A DNA stretch of 64,000 bases from Thiodiazotropha sp040506705 (GCA_040506705.1 JBEVWG010000002.1:62001-126000); one strand, 5' to 3'. Shown: positions 26,509 to 36,480, numbered from the stretch's first letter. The notes: generated by a model not told the origin, from the sequence alone. Translations and numbers: made by a program.

Positions 26509-29000
26509 TGACGCATTCAATTAAGATTCTTATGCTCGAGGACAACCCCTTCGACGCCGAACTTATTGAACGTATACTGCATAAAAGTGGATTGATATTT
26601 GAAATAAAAAGGATAGAAACTGAAGTACTATTTCTGCAATCTTTGATCACTTTTCAGCCTGACCTAATACTCTCTGACTATAATCTACCACACTACAATG
26701 GCTTCAAGGCCCTCCTGGCAGTACAAGCCCTTGAACAGGATATTCCTTTTATTTTCGTAACCGGCGCTATCGGTGAAGAGGCATCGGTAAAAATGTTAAA
26801 ACAAGGGGCTGTTGACTACATCCTGAAAGATCGTCTTGCACGACTACCAGAAGCAGTCAATCGTGCAATTGAAGATAAACGCCAAAAACAGAATCTGAAA
26901 GCCAGTGAAGAGCGTTACCGTCTACTTATGCAATCCAGTCACTATGGCATCTGGGACTGGAATCTAAAAACTGACTCGCTCTACCTCTCGCCTCAGTGGA
27001 AACAACAGTTAGGCTATCAGGATCAGGAACTTGAGAACAGTTTTTCGACATTCGAAAAGCTATTACACCCACAAGATAGAGACAAAGTTATAGCTACTAT
27101 CAAATTATTTGTTACAACTCCAGAAGAGCAATGGAACATTGAATTTCGAATGCATCACAAAACTGATGGCTACAGATGGATTAATGCAAGAGCAAGCTAC
27201 AAAACTGATACCAATGGTCAGGTTATACGAATGTTGGGCGTCCATATAGATATAACACAGCGACGCAATTCTGATGAAAAACTTCGTCAGGCAGCACAGG
27301 TTTTCAGCAGTACTATTGAAGGTGTGATCATTACAGACGCCAATGCAAATATACTTCGTGTCAATCCTGCTTTCGAAGAGATTACAGGATATACAAGTGA
27401 ACAAGCTGTTGGTAAAAAACCCAGATTTCTACAGTCAGCTGATCACTCAAATGACACTCTGCATTCAATATGGCAAACACTGATATCAGATGGATATTGG
27501 AGCGGTGAAATACAGAATCAACGCGCCAACGGAAACAGCTATCCTGCATTAATGACCATTAGCGCTGTAAAGGACGAAAATAAAATAACAACAGGTTACG
27601 TCTGTCTTTTTGTTGACATCACACAATCCAAACGCACCGAAGAACGCCTCGATTTCCTTGCTCACCATGACGCCCTAACAAAACTCCCCAACCGCTTACT
27701 TTTCAAGGCAAGACTCAATCAAGCCCTACAACACGCCATAAGAAACAAGAGCCAGGTGGCGACTATGTTCATAGATCTGGACCGGTTCAAAAACATCAAC
27801 GACAGTATGGGGCACACTGTGGGTGATGAGTTACTACAACAGGTATCACAGCGCCTTCAACAATTGATACGTGCAGAAGACACACTTGCAAGGATCAGCG
27901 GCGACGAATTCGTTCTTATGATCGAAAACGAATTATCAGTGGAGAATATTACTCATGTATTGAATAAGATCATGAGGGCATTTCATCAACCCTTCGAGCT
28001 CATGCATCACAAAGTGTTAATAACCTGCAGTATCGGCATTAGTATTTTCCCTGATGACGCACACGATTCTGATGCATTGGTACGAAATGCCGATGCAGCA
28101 ATGTACAGAGCCAAAGAGCATGGCAGAAACACCTATGAGTTCTACACATCGGAAATGACTGCCAGTGCACTGGAACATGTATTCCTTGAAAATGCACTAC
28201 ATAATGCTCTCTCAGAAAATCAATTCTCTCAATATTACCAGCCACAGTTTCAATTGGATACTGGTCAGCTTATCGGCTGTGAAACCTTGATACGCTGGCA
28301 ACATCCTCAAGAAGGCGCCATCCCACCTCACCGATTTATTCCATTGGCAGTACAAAATGGCACCATTCAGGAAATCGATTTCTGGATGTTTAGAACTGCA
28401 TGTCTTCAAGGCAAAATCTGGCTTGACCAGGGTCTACCGGTTCAACATATATCTGTGAATATGACAGGCTCACAAATCCAGCACAAAGATTTTGCAGATA
28501 AGATTCATAACATTTTATTAGAGACAAACTTTCCAAAAGAACATTTGGAAATAGAGGTAACTGAGAGTTTTGTTATGCAACGTCCAGAGGTTGGAATCTA
28601 CCAACTTCAAAAACTCTATGATAATGGAATCAGCATAGCTATAGATGATTTCGGCACCGGATACTCCTCCCTTAGTTACCTGAAAAAGCTACCGGTCAGT
28701 AAAATCAAACTTGATCGCTCATTTATCATGGATATCACAAAAGATAAAGATAGCCTAGCTATTGTCTGTGCAATCACCGATCTGGCAAAATCTCTAGGAA
28801 AAACTATTGTTGCAGAGGGGGTGGAAACACTTGAACAAGCTCAACAGTTGAGAGAGCTGGGATGTGAGCAAGTTCAAGGCTACTATTTTTGTCGTCCACA
28901 AAACGTTGATAAAATGACCGATCTACTACGCTCAGGCGAGAAACAAAGACCTCACTCGACTCGCATTCCTGCAGAGGAGATTAACAGCATCACCTACTAA
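26508..29000 (+). CDS. REC - PAS - PAS - GGDEF - EAL c-di-GMP enzyme
   Basis: 830 residues. REC (1-125) has MLEDNPFDAE, DLILSDYNLPHYNG and ILKDRL. Two PAS/PAC domains follow (about 140-260 and 265-385), then GGDEF (HHDALTKLPNRLLF) with signature SGDEF and an RAED inhibitory site five residues before it. The EAL domain is complete: CETLIRW, VNMTGSQI, EIEVTESFV, IDDFGTGYSSLSYLK, KIKLDRSFI and AEGVETLEQ. Phosphodiesterase activity is likely; cyclase activity is possible because SGDEF variants can be active. The ATG at 26508 overlaps the preceding stop; a TTG one codon upstream is less likely. It probably receives phosphate from the adjacent kinase. Confidence 0.93.
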   Translation: MTHSIKILMLEDNPFDAELIERILHKSGLIFEIKRIETEVLFLQSLITFQPDLILSDYNLPHYNGFKALLAVQALEQDIPFIFVTGAIGEEASVKMLKQGAVDYILKDRLARLPEAVNRAIEDKRQKQNLKASEERYRLLMQSSHYGIWDWNLKTDSLYLSPQWKQQLGYQDQELENSFSTFEKLLHPQDRDKVIATIKLFVTTPEEQWNIEFRMHHKTDGYRWINARASYKTDTNGQVIRMLGVHIDITQRRNSDEKLRQAAQVFSSTIEGVIITDANANILRVNPAFEEITGYTSEQAVGKKPRFLQSADHSNDTLHSIWQTLISDGYWSGEIQNQRANGNSYPALMTISAVKDENKITTGYVCLFVDITQSKRTEERLDFLAHHDALTKLPNRLLFKARLNQALQHAIRNKSQVATMFIDLDRFKNINDSMGHTVGDELLQQVSQRLQQLIRAEDTLARISGDEFVLMIENELSVENITHVLNKIMRAFHQPFELMHHKVLITCSIGISIFPDDAHDSDALVRNADAAMYRAKEHGRNTYEFYTSEMTASALEHVFLENALHNALSENQFSQYYQPQFQLDTGQLIGCETLIRWQHPQEGAIPPHRFIPLAVQNGTIQEIDFWMFRTACLQGKIWLDQGLPVQHISVNMTGSQIQHKDFADKIHNILLETNFPKEHLEIEVTESFVMQRPEVGIYQLQKLYDNGISIAIDDFGTGYSSLSYLKKLPVSKIKLDRSFIMDITKDKDSLAIVCAITDLAKSLGKTIVAEGVETLEQAQQLRELGCEQVQGYYFCRPQNVDKMTDLLRSGEKQRPHSTRIPAEEINSITY

Positions 29001-29080
29001 CCCTGTGAGTTGAGAATTTGCAGGACTTATAGATTCTTCAGGCTTTAACTTTTCATCACTTATAAAGTATCTATTCAACA

Positions 29081-30460
29081 TTAACCATAAACAACATTTG
29101 GCAACCAGGTTGCCAACTGAGGCCAATAGGCCAGTAGAGCCAGCATCAGTAGTTGAATAACGATAAATGGAGCAACTCCACGATAGATCGCACCTGTAGT
29201 GATCTGTTTCGGCGCAACCCCCCGTAGATAGAAGAGGGCAAATCCAAACGGCGGCGTTAGAAATGAGGTTTGCAGATTTATTGCGATCATTACACCAAGC
29301 CATACCGGATCCAGCCCCATGGCCAACAGGATTGGTCCGACTATGGGAACAACCACAAAGGTTATCTCTATGAAGTCTAGAATAAACCCAAGCAGGAACA
29401 TCACCAGCATGACCACAATCATCGCACCCACCACACCACCCGGTAAATTGGTCAACAGCTCGGTTACAACATCGTCACCACCATAGCCACGGAAAACCAA
29501 TGAGAATAGAGAGGCTCCGATAAAAATCATAAACACCATACTGGTGACTTTAGTGGTGCCGGTAACAACCTCTTTCAAGGTTTTCAGGTTAAGCTGCCGC
29601 TGGCTAACTGCCAGCAACATGGCGCCAATCGCACCAACTGAGGCAGCCTCTGTAGGCGTTGCAAGACCGCCTAATATAGAACCCAGAACCGCTACGATCA
29701 GTAACAGTGGCGGCAGTAACACTTTAACCACTTTTGATAGTAAGGCCCCTCTCTCTTTCGTTTCATCGACAGGCATGGCGGGCACTGCATCGGGTTTCAC
29801 TACTGCCATTAAAACAATATAGAGCAGATAGAGAAGTACCAGCATCAAGCCCGGCAACAAGGCACCGACGAAAAGGTCTCCCACTGATACGGTTTCTGGT
29901 GAGAATATCCCCATATCAAGCTGAGCCTGCTGGTAGGCAGCGGATAGCACATCACCCAGAAGAACCAGGATGATAGAGGGCGGAATAATCTGCCCCAGAG
30001 TTCCAGCTGCACAGATCACCCCGCAGGAGATGGCCGGGTCATAGTTACGCTTGAGCATCGTTGGCAGGGATAACAGACCCATGGTAACCACTGTCGCACC
30101 GACAATGCCTGTGCTTGCAGCCAGCAACATACCTACCAGGGTTACAGAGATACCAAGCCCTCCCCTTAACCTGCCAAACAGACTGGCCATGGTATCGAGC
30201 AGATTCTCTGCAACTCTGGAGCGCTCCAGCATAACCCCCATGAACACGAACAATGGCACGGCTATCAGTGTCTCATTGGTCATGATGCCATATAGCCGAT
30301 TCGGTAAGGCATGCAGGAAAGCATCGTCGAAATGACCGGTTTGACTTCCTAACCAGGCAAAAGCCAGTGAAGTACCCCCCAGTGAGAAGGCAACCGGATA
30401 ACCCAGCAACAAAACCAGGCACACCAAGAGAAACAGAATCAAAGGAAGATATTCAGCCAT
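29081..30460 (-). CDS. dctM: TRAP transporter large permease, DctM type
   Basis: About 459 residues with 12 or more hydrophobic helices. Family features include PLFVFMGVMLERSRVAENLL, GLGISVTLVGMLLAASTGIVGATVVTMGLLSLPTML, CAAGTLGQIIPPSIILVLLGD and FLTPPFGFALFYLRGVAP. Such permeases take up carboxylates or related solutes using the sodium gradient together with DctQ and a periplasmic DctP. It overlaps dctQ by 1 bp (TGATG). No dctP is found nearby. Confidence 0.94.
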   Translation of the reverse strand: MAEYLPLILFLLVCLVLLLGYPVAFSLGGTSLAFAWLGSQTGHFDDAFLHALPNRLYGIMTNETLIAVPLFVFMGVMLERSRVAENLLDTMASLFGRLRGGLGISVTLVGMLLAASTGIVGATVVTMGLLSLPTMLKRNYDPAISCGVICAAGTLGQIIPPSIILVLLGDVLSAAYQQAQLDMGIFSPETVSVGDLFVGALLPGLMLVLLYLLYIVLMAVVKPDAVPAMPVDETKERGALLSKVVKVLLPPLLLIVAVLGSILGGLATPTEAASVGAIGAMLLAVSQRQLNLKTLKEVVTGTTKVTSMVFMIFIGASLFSLVFRGYGGDDVVTELLTNLPGGVVGAMIVVMLVMFLLGFILDFIEITFVVVPIVGPILLAMGLDPVWLGVMIAINLQTSFLTPPFGFALFYLRGVAPKQITTGAIYRGVAPFIVIQLLMLALLAYWPQLATWLPNVVYG

Positions 30461-31008
30461 CAACGCTCAAGCTCGGTCGATGCCAACTCATGCCATCCGA
30501 ATAGTCGACTCAAACAGCGGATTGTTATGGAGAATCCCTGCAGCATCAGTAGAGCAGCCATTACCAAAATCAGGGTTTTAAGCAGAAAAACCCCATCCAG
30601 CCCACCAACCTCCCGCGAGCCTTCGTAGAGAGACCAGGATTGTGAGACATAGTCCCAGCTGACGAAAAAGATAAACAGACAGACCGGCAGCAACAAGGTC
30701 AAGGTGCCTATCAGATCGATCCATGCCCTGCCCCGCTCAGAGAATTTTCGGTAGACAATATCGACCCGAACATGACCTTCGTGTTTGAGGGTATAGGCAG
30801 CACCAATCAGAAACAGGGCTGCATGCATGAAGGTGACCGATTCCTGAAGCCAGATCCAGCCCATTCCAAATACATAACGCAATATCACCACAGTCACGGT
30901 TACCAGGACCATCAGCAGACTCAACCATGAGACCGCTTGGCCCAACACTTCGTTTATCCTGTCAAAAACTTTTGCCAGGTTTTGAATTATTTCAACAAAG
31001 TGACTCAT
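30460..31008 (-). CDS. dctQ: TRAP transporter small permease, DctQ type
   Basis: 182 residues with four membrane helices. Conserved features are VVILRYVFGMGWIWLQE, FLIGAAYTLKHEGHVRVDIVY and the C-terminal LKTLILVMAALLMLQG. The frame is open to 31107, but those codons overlap the DUF2782 gene and are not family-like. I start at ATG 31008 (MSHFVEIIQ). Confidence 0.9.
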   Translation of the reverse strand: MSHFVEIIQNLAKVFDRINEVLGQAVSWLSLLMVLVTVTVVILRYVFGMGWIWLQESVTFMHAALFLIGAAYTLKHEGHVRVDIVYRKFSERGRAWIDLIGTLTLLLPVCLFIFFVSWDYVSQSWSLYEGSREVGGLDGVFLLKTLILVMAALLMLQGFSITIRCLSRLFGWHELASTELER

Positions 31009-31018
31009 CGAACCCCAT

Positions 31019-31366
31019 TCACCAGCGCAATAAGATCCATTGAGGTACTGAGATATTCGTTGGGTCGGTACTGCGAGAGTCAAACTCCCCATCCCCATCC
31101 CGATCACTCATGTAGTAGGACGGCCCGTTATCAGGATCGATTTTCACCATGTAGAGCTGACCATTTACCCGGTATTCAGTAATCGTACCTTCCTCCCGCT
31201 TAATGATCGTCACATCAGGTTCAATCACTTCACCATCGACGATCACTTCAGGCAGAGGCAACTCCGGCGGTTCTGGAACTGCAGTATCCTCAGCAATGGC
31301 TGAGAGGGCCACAAAAAAGCCAGCAGACAACAGGATTCTGATAGGTGTTTTCAGATGATCAATCAT
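31019..31366 (-). CDS. DUF2782 secreted protein
   Basis: 115 residues. A signal peptide (about 1-25, ending LSAIAEDT) is followed by an acidic Pro-rich stretch and the DUF2782 core: DVTIIKREEGTITEYRVNGQLYMVKI, GPSYYMSDRDGDGEF and VPQWILLRW. Function unknown. A strong ribosome-binding site (GGAGGGAG) precedes the ATG. In gammaproteobacteria this family often sits near polA or hom/thrB; here it is just upstream of dctQ. Confidence 0.88.
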   Translation of the reverse strand: MIDHLKTPIRILLSAGFFVALSAIAEDTAVPEPPELPLPEVIVDGEVIEPDVTIIKREEGTITEYRVNGQLYMVKIDPDNGPSYYMSDRDGDGEFDSRSTDPTNISVPQWILLRW

Positions 31367-31402
31367 TTTCTCCCTCCATGGGAGAGGTCGTTAACAACAA
31401 AA

Positions 31403-32125
31403 TCACAGCTCAAGCAGAATCTCCTGCTCAGCGGGAGAGGGCTCGAAACGCCGAGTCTCATAGTGGTCGAAAATCGCATCCACCACCTGTTGCGGCTGTT
31501 CGCATACCTGCACCAACTCGAGATCCTCCACATCGATGGTACCCGCCGGACAGAGGGTGTTGCGAAACCACTCCAGCAATCCACCCCAAAACTCCCCATC
31601 CACGAGGATAATTGGAATTTTACGGGTTTTCCCCGTCTGAACCAAAGTGAGTATCTCAGCCATCTCGTCCAGGGTGCCAAATCCACCCGGCAGAACCACA
31701 TAGGCAGAAGCATGTTTGACGAACATCACTTTGCGGGCAAAAAAGTGGCGGAAGTTGAGGGCGATGTCCTGATAGGCATTTCCAGCCTGCTCCATTGGCA
31801 GCTGGATATTCAGTCCGATACTGGTTGATTTACCCTCGAAAGCGCCTTTATTGGCCGCCTCCATAATACCCGGCCCACCACCACTGACCACAGAGAAACC
31901 ACTATCCGACAACAGCCGGGCAATCTCCTCCGCTAAAGCGTAGTGAGGATGATCCCTTGGCGTCCGCGCTGAACCAAAAAAACTCACCGAGGGGCTGATC
32001 TGAGCCAGTTGCTCAAAGCCCTCGACAAATTCAGCCATGATCTGAAATACACGCCAGGATTCACGGGTCAGCTGACCTTCTGCGCCAGCGCGTGGATTGC
32101 GGCGCCTATCTTGTGTTATTGCCAT
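31403..32125 (-). CDS. LOG-family (TIGR00730) Rossmann-fold protein
   Basis: 240 residues. The signature SGGGPGIMEAANKGA (about 80-95) and PGGFGTLDEMAEILTL (about 148-163) define the LOG family, whose members release free cytokinin or other bases from nucleoside monophosphates. FFGSARTPRDHPHY marks the N-terminal Rossmann strand. The substrate in bacteria like this is uncertain; related proteins are nucleotide phosphoribohydrolases. It has no operon partner except possibly the DUF2782 gene 36 bp downstream. Confidence 0.92.
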   Translation of the reverse strand: MAITQDRRRNPRAGAEGQLTRESWRVFQIMAEFVEGFEQLAQISPSVSFFGSARTPRDHPHYALAEEIARLLSDSGFSVVSGGGPGIMEAANKGAFEGKSTSIGLNIQLPMEQAGNAYQDIALNFRHFFARKVMFVKHASAYVVLPGGFGTLDEMAEILTLVQTGKTRKIPIILVDGEFWGGLLEWFRNTLCPAGTIDVEDLELVQVCEQPQQVVDAIFDHYETRRFEPSPAEQEILLEL

Positions 32126-32544
32126 TAAAATTTCTACACTTTGAGCTCATTTCGGGAGATCTGTTCGGCCTATATCCAACCCCGTCCTGAAGACTAAAAA
32201 AATATACTGATTAAGCCGCAGTCACAGTGGATGATATCAGGCATTAGCCCCAACGGTAGTGTTTTAGTCTCGATTGCTTATCTCTGTATAGGGCCAAGCC
32301 ATCTACATAGGAGACTTCACCACTCTTATCCCGTTGCCTGCCTCTCCTGGAAGGAGAAGGGATGCGCCTGGTCCAAGTATGATGTCTCACAACTTAGTTG
32401 GCAAAATAAGCCATGCCCGAACAAGTGGTTGCTGAGATATTTTGAAGTAGATCGGTTAGAAGCAACACAACACTGGTATTGAAATCAATAACACCACTGC
32501 GTAACCTTGCGCCTCTGCCGACCACTCTGGAAAACCAGCCATCT
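32126..32544. other. Gene-free region between the LOG gene and rep
   Basis: About 420 bp between divergent genes. A degenerate CTCTCCTGGAAGGAGAAG inverted repeat lies near 32342-32360, resembling the CCCTCTCCC hairpin family. No gene or confident promoter was recognised. Confidence 0.4.
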
Positions 32545-34548
32545 ATGTCAGACCTTAATCCAAGACAGCAACAAGCGGTGAACTACATCGATTCGCCGCT
32601 ACTTGTACTGGCTGGTGCAGGTAGCGGCAAAACCCGGGTGATCACCGCCAAAATTGGCTATCTGGTGAATAGATGCGGACACGATCCACAACACATAGCT
32701 GCGGTCACTTTCACCAACAAAGCAGCGCGAGAGATGAAAGAGCGTGTGGCCAAATCCCTGGGCAATCGATCGGAGAAGATGCCAAGGATATCCACCTTTC
32801 ACAACCTTGGTCTCAACATCCTCCGCGAGGAGCTGAAAACCCTTGGCTTGAAACCCGGATTTTCGATCTTCGATCAACAGGATAGCGCCGCACTACTGAA
32901 GGACTTGCTGCGAAAGCAGAACCTCGGCGATGAGGCTGTGATCAACGCAGCTCAATGGACGATCTCTGCCTGGAAGAACGACCTGGTCACACCGGAACAA
33001 GCCCTGTCACAGGCTGAAAATGAGCTTCAGGTGGCTCAGGCCAACCTCTACGCCGCCTATCTGCGTAGTCTAAAGGCCTTCAACGCCGTTGATTTCGATG
33101 ATCTGATTCTGTTGCCTGTGCAGTTATTTCAAGACCACCCTGATCTACGGGAGCGGTGGCAAAACCGCATCCGCTATCTATTGGTGGATGAGTACCAGGA
33201 CACCAATCAGGCCCAATATGAGCTGGTAAAACTGCTGGCCGGGGTGCGGGCCGCATTCACTGTGGTCGGTGACGATGACCAGTCGATCTATGCCTGGCGC
33301 GGCGCCAGACCTGAAAACCTGATCCGCCTGCAGAGCGATTTTCCTACTCTGAAACTGATCAAGCTGGAGCAGAATTATCGATCGAGCAGCCGCATTTTAA
33401 GGTCTGCCAACCAGCTGATCAGCAAGAATCCTCATGTGTTTGAGAAAAAACTCTGGAGTGAACTGGGCGTTGGCCCTGAATTGAGAGTGCTGGTCTGCCC
33501 CAATGAAGTTCAGGAGGCAGAGCGGGTTGTCTCCGAGATCATTCATCTAAAGTTTACCGCCAAGGCCAAAAATAGCGATTGCGCCATTCTCTACCGGGGT
33601 AATCACCAGGCCAAACTGTTCGAGAAGGCTCTACGCACTCATAATATTCCCTATTTCCTGAGTGGTGGCACCTCCTTTTTCTCCCGTACTGAGGTGAAGG
33701 ATGGCATGGCCTATCTGCGCCTGCTGGCCAATCCGGAAGATGACAGTGCGTTTCTGCGCATCGTCAATACACCACGACGGGAGCTCGGCCCCAATACCCT
33801 GGAAAAGCTTGCTGAATATGCCCAGATAAGAGGCTGCGCCCTACTCCCGGCCTGCAATGAAATCGGCCTGCAGCATAAACTCAGCGCCCGTCCCTACGAA
33901 CGCTTGCAACACTTCGCAAGACTGATTCAACACTACACTCAAAAGGCAGAGTCCGACCCTTCTGCTGCCTTCCGCAGCCTGATAGAGGAGATCGACTATC
34001 TCGACTGGCTGAAGGAGAATGCCAGCAGCGATGCCGTGGCTGAACGACGCATGGAAAACGTCACCGACCTTATGGACTGGTTAAAAGCACTACAGAACGG
34101 CGAACTACAGGAGAAGAGCCTCTCTGAGATGGTCAACCACCTGACCCTGATGGATATGCTGGAGCGACAAGATGATGAGGAGCAGAAGGATCAGGTTCAC
34201 CTGATGACCCTGCATGCAGCAAAAGGATTGGAGTTTCCCCACGTATTCCTGGTCGGTATGGAGGAGGAGCTACTGCCTCATCGCAGCAGCATTGAAGAGA
34301 ATAATATCGAAGAGGAACGCAGACTCGCCTACGTGGGTATAACCAGAGCACAACGCACCCTGACCATGACCTACGCCAGTAAACGCAAGCGATTTGGCGA
34401 GATGATCGCCAGCGAACCGAGTCGCTTTCTGCAGGAACTGCCAGAGGATGACCTGTTATGGGAGGGCCGTGGCAGCAAACTCAGCAAAGAAGAGAAACAG
34501 GCGAGAGGATCGGCCCATCTGACCAATCTCAAATCGATGCTCAACTGA
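32545..34548 (+). CDS. rep: ATP-dependent DNA helicase Rep
   Basis: 3'-5' SF1A helicase that clears proteins ahead of the replication fork. 667 residues from ATG 32545 (MSDLNPRQQQAVNYI, matching the Rep N-terminus). Motifs: Ia/Walker A LAGAGSGKT, AVTFTNKAAREMKER, STFHNLGL, DFDDLI, Walker B VDEYQDTNQAQ, GDDDQSIYAWRGA, EQNYRSS, MTLHAAKGLEF and ERRLAYVGITRA. E. coli Rep is 673 residues. The frame extends to a TTG at 32479, which is unlikely to be used. Confidence 0.96.
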   Translation: MSDLNPRQQQAVNYIDSPLLVLAGAGSGKTRVITAKIGYLVNRCGHDPQHIAAVTFTNKAAREMKERVAKSLGNRSEKMPRISTFHNLGLNILREELKTLGLKPGFSIFDQQDSAALLKDLLRKQNLGDEAVINAAQWTISAWKNDLVTPEQALSQAENELQVAQANLYAAYLRSLKAFNAVDFDDLILLPVQLFQDHPDLRERWQNRIRYLLVDEYQDTNQAQYELVKLLAGVRAAFTVVGDDDQSIYAWRGARPENLIRLQSDFPTLKLIKLEQNYRSSSRILRSANQLISKNPHVFEKKLWSELGVGPELRVLVCPNEVQEAERVVSEIIHLKFTAKAKNSDCAILYRGNHQAKLFEKALRTHNIPYFLSGGTSFFSRTEVKDGMAYLRLLANPEDDSAFLRIVNTPRRELGPNTLEKLAEYAQIRGCALLPACNEIGLQHKLSARPYERLQHFARLIQHYTQKAESDPSAAFRSLIEEIDYLDWLKENASSDAVAERRMENVTDLMDWLKALQNGELQEKSLSEMVNHLTLMDMLERQDDEEQKDQVHLMTLHAAKGLEFPHVFLVGMEEELLPHRSSIEENNIEEERRLAYVGITRAQRTLTMTYASKRKRFGEMIASEPSRFLQELPEDDLLWEGRGSKLSKEEKQARGSAHLTNLKSMLN

Positions 34549-34590
34549 GCGGCTCCAGCAGCCGCAAATGGCGGCGGCTGGAGCTGATTA

Positions 34591-35106
34591 TCAGAGGGTC
34601 AAAATCCAATTGACCACAGCACGGATATTCTCATCCGCAATGTGGGCATTTGGTGGCATCGGGATCTGTCCCCAGGTACCCACGCCGCCAGCTTTCACCT
34701 TTGCCACCAGCATATCGGCAGCAGCGGCATCACCCTTGTATTTGGCGGCAACTTCCTTGTAGGCAGGACCGACAACCTTAACCTCGATCTGATGGCAGGC
34801 CATACAGCCGGAGGAGGTAGCCAGAGCCAGTTGATCACCACCGGAAGCAGCAGCTGCAGGTGCCGCAGCAGGCGCTGCTTCGGCTGCAGGCGCGGCTGCA
34901 CTCTCCGCTACTGCAGGTGCTTCAGCGGGAGCTGCAGCTTCAGCCGGTTTGGCAGCACCCTCTACATTCACTTTACCGATGGGAGCAATGCGCTCCAATA
35001 CATCACCACGATCTTCTGCCACAACCTGGGCAGAAACCAAAAGTGCAGCGGCCGCTACGCCGACCAACACACCAGACTTAGATACAACATTGATACTCAC
35101 GGGCAT
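34591..35106 (-). CDS. Cytochrome c5-type periplasmic monohaem protein
   Basis: 171 residues. A signal peptide (about 1-30, ending VVAEDRG) is followed by a long Ala/Pro/Glu linker (about 50-95) and a c5-type haem domain. Haem motif CMACH is at about 103-107, with axial Met in IPMPPN near the C-terminus. The Ala-rich linker would hold the haem domain away from a membrane if the signal is retained; otherwise it is soluble. Likely an electron carrier to an oxidase. Convergent with rep. Confidence 0.9.
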   Translation of the reverse strand: MPVSINVVSKSGVLVGVAAAALLVSAQVVAEDRGDVLERIAPIGKVNVEGAAKPAEAAAPAEAPAVAESAAAPAAEAAPAAAPAAAASGGDQLALATSSGCMACHQIEVKVVGPAYKEVAAKYKGDAAAADMLVAKVKAGGVGTWGQIPMPPNAHIADENIRAVVNWILTL

Positions 35107-35280
35107 AATCCTCCGTATTTCAATCGATTGCGCCCCATGTAACAGGCAATTCCAAAAAACCCGCCGATTATACCCGCCGACAGAAAAAAGAGCGAACAGG
35201 GTTGGACGGCACCCCTTGAGGGGGCTAAACTACGCTTCGCCGCGACACCTGCCCAAGAGGTCTAATCGCAGGCATCACAA

Positions 35281-35357
35281 GCGCCCGTAGCTCAGCTGGA
35301 TAGAGTACCGCCCTCCGAAGGCGGGGGTCACAGGTTCAAATCCTGTCGGGCGCGCCA
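35281..35357 (+). tRNA. tRNA-Arg (anticodon CCG)
   Basis: 77 nt including encoded CCA. Acceptor stem GCGCCCG/CGGGCGC, anticodon stem CCGCC/GGCGG with loop CTCCGAA (anticodon CCG, reading CGG), and T-arm GGTTCAAATCC. No mobile element is integrated in its 3' end. Confidence 0.97.
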
Positions 35358-35455
35358 AATTCACTTTCACCGCAAAAAATAATCCGGACTTCGAGCTGAG
35401 GTTGGCCGATGCATTTCTCATTGGTACTAACGATGGCAGCTAATTCAGTATCCAC

Positions 35456-36480
35456 GCTCCCCGGATTACGCTCTACTTCACCCAAACTGAGGTAGCCTGG
35501 ATGAAGTGCAACGGAATCCGGGTTCCATACCCACGGAATAGACCTCGCTTCATCCAGGCTACATCGTAAGGCGGTTCGGAAGAGGAAACCGAATCCAGCC
35601 TCCGACTCCCCGGATTACGCTCTACCAAACCCAAGTTGGTGTAGCCTGGATGAAGTGCAACGGAATCCGGGTTCCATGCCCCCGGAATAGACCTCGCTTC
35701 ATCCAGGCTACATCGTAAGGCGGTTCAGAAGAGGAAACCTAATCCACCCTCCGACTCCCCGGATTACGCTCTACCAAACCCAAGTTGGTGTAGCCTGGAT
35801 GAAGTGCAACGGAATCCGGGGTCCATGCCCCAGTAATAGACACCGCTTCATCCAGGCTACATCGTAAGGCGGTTCGGAAGGGGGGAACCTAATCCACACT
35901 CCGACTCCCCGGATTACGCTCTACCAAACCCAAACTGAGGTAGCCTGGATGAAGTGCAACGAAATCCGGGGTCCATACCCACGGAATAGACAACGCTTCA
36001 TCCAGGCTACATAGTAAGGCGGTTCAGATAGGGGAACCTAATCCACCCTCCGACTCCCCGGATTACGCTCTACCAAACCCAAGTTGGTGTAGCCTGGATG
36101 AAGTGCAACGGAATCCGGGGTCCATACCCACGGAATAGACACCGCTTCATCCAGGCTACATCGTAAGGCGGTTCAGATAGGGGAACCTAATCCACACTCC
36201 GACTCCCCGGATTACGCTCTACCCTACCCAAACTGAGGTAGCCTGGATGGAGTGCAACGGAATCCGGGGTCCATACCCACGGAATAGACACCGCTTCATC
36301 CAGGCTACATCGTAAGGCGGTTCAGATGGGGGAACCTAATCCACACTCCGACTCCCCGGATTACGCTCTACCCTACCCAAACTGAGGTAGCCTGGATGGA
36401 GTGCAACGGAATCCGGGGTCCATACCCACGGAATAGACACCGCTTCATCCAGGCTACATCGTAAGGCGGTTCAGATGGGG
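35456..36480. repeat. Seven-unit tandem REP/BIME array
   Basis: Seven near-identical units begin (at the CGG of CCCCGGATTACG) at 35462, 35611, 35760, 35910, 36059, 36208 and 36357, a period of 149-150 bp. Each contains CCGGATTACGCTCTACC, then a plus-oriented REP GTAGCCTGGATGAAGTGCAA...GGAATCCGG, then an inverted half (CGCTTCATCCAGGCTAC) and a spacer CGTAAGGCGGTTCAGA. It ends 17 bp before the stop of the transposase gene. Units differ by point changes, and neighbours are most alike. Confidence 0.9.

Noticed and set aside
34642..35142. Long plus-strand reading frame opposite the cytochrome c5 gene
   Set aside because: It mirrors the Ala/Pro-rich codons of the real gene (GCN-rich antisense), has no conserved features, and the minus-strand gene has a clear haem motif and signal peptide.
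35281..35357. tRNA-Arg as an integration site for a genomic island
   Set aside because: No integrase and no repeated tRNA 3' end (att) found next to it; the BIME array explains the adjacent sequence.
35456..36480. Regular repeats resembling a CRISPR array
   Set aside because: The period is 149-150 bp, there are no unique spacers between short repeats, and the content is a REP pair. No cas gene is present.
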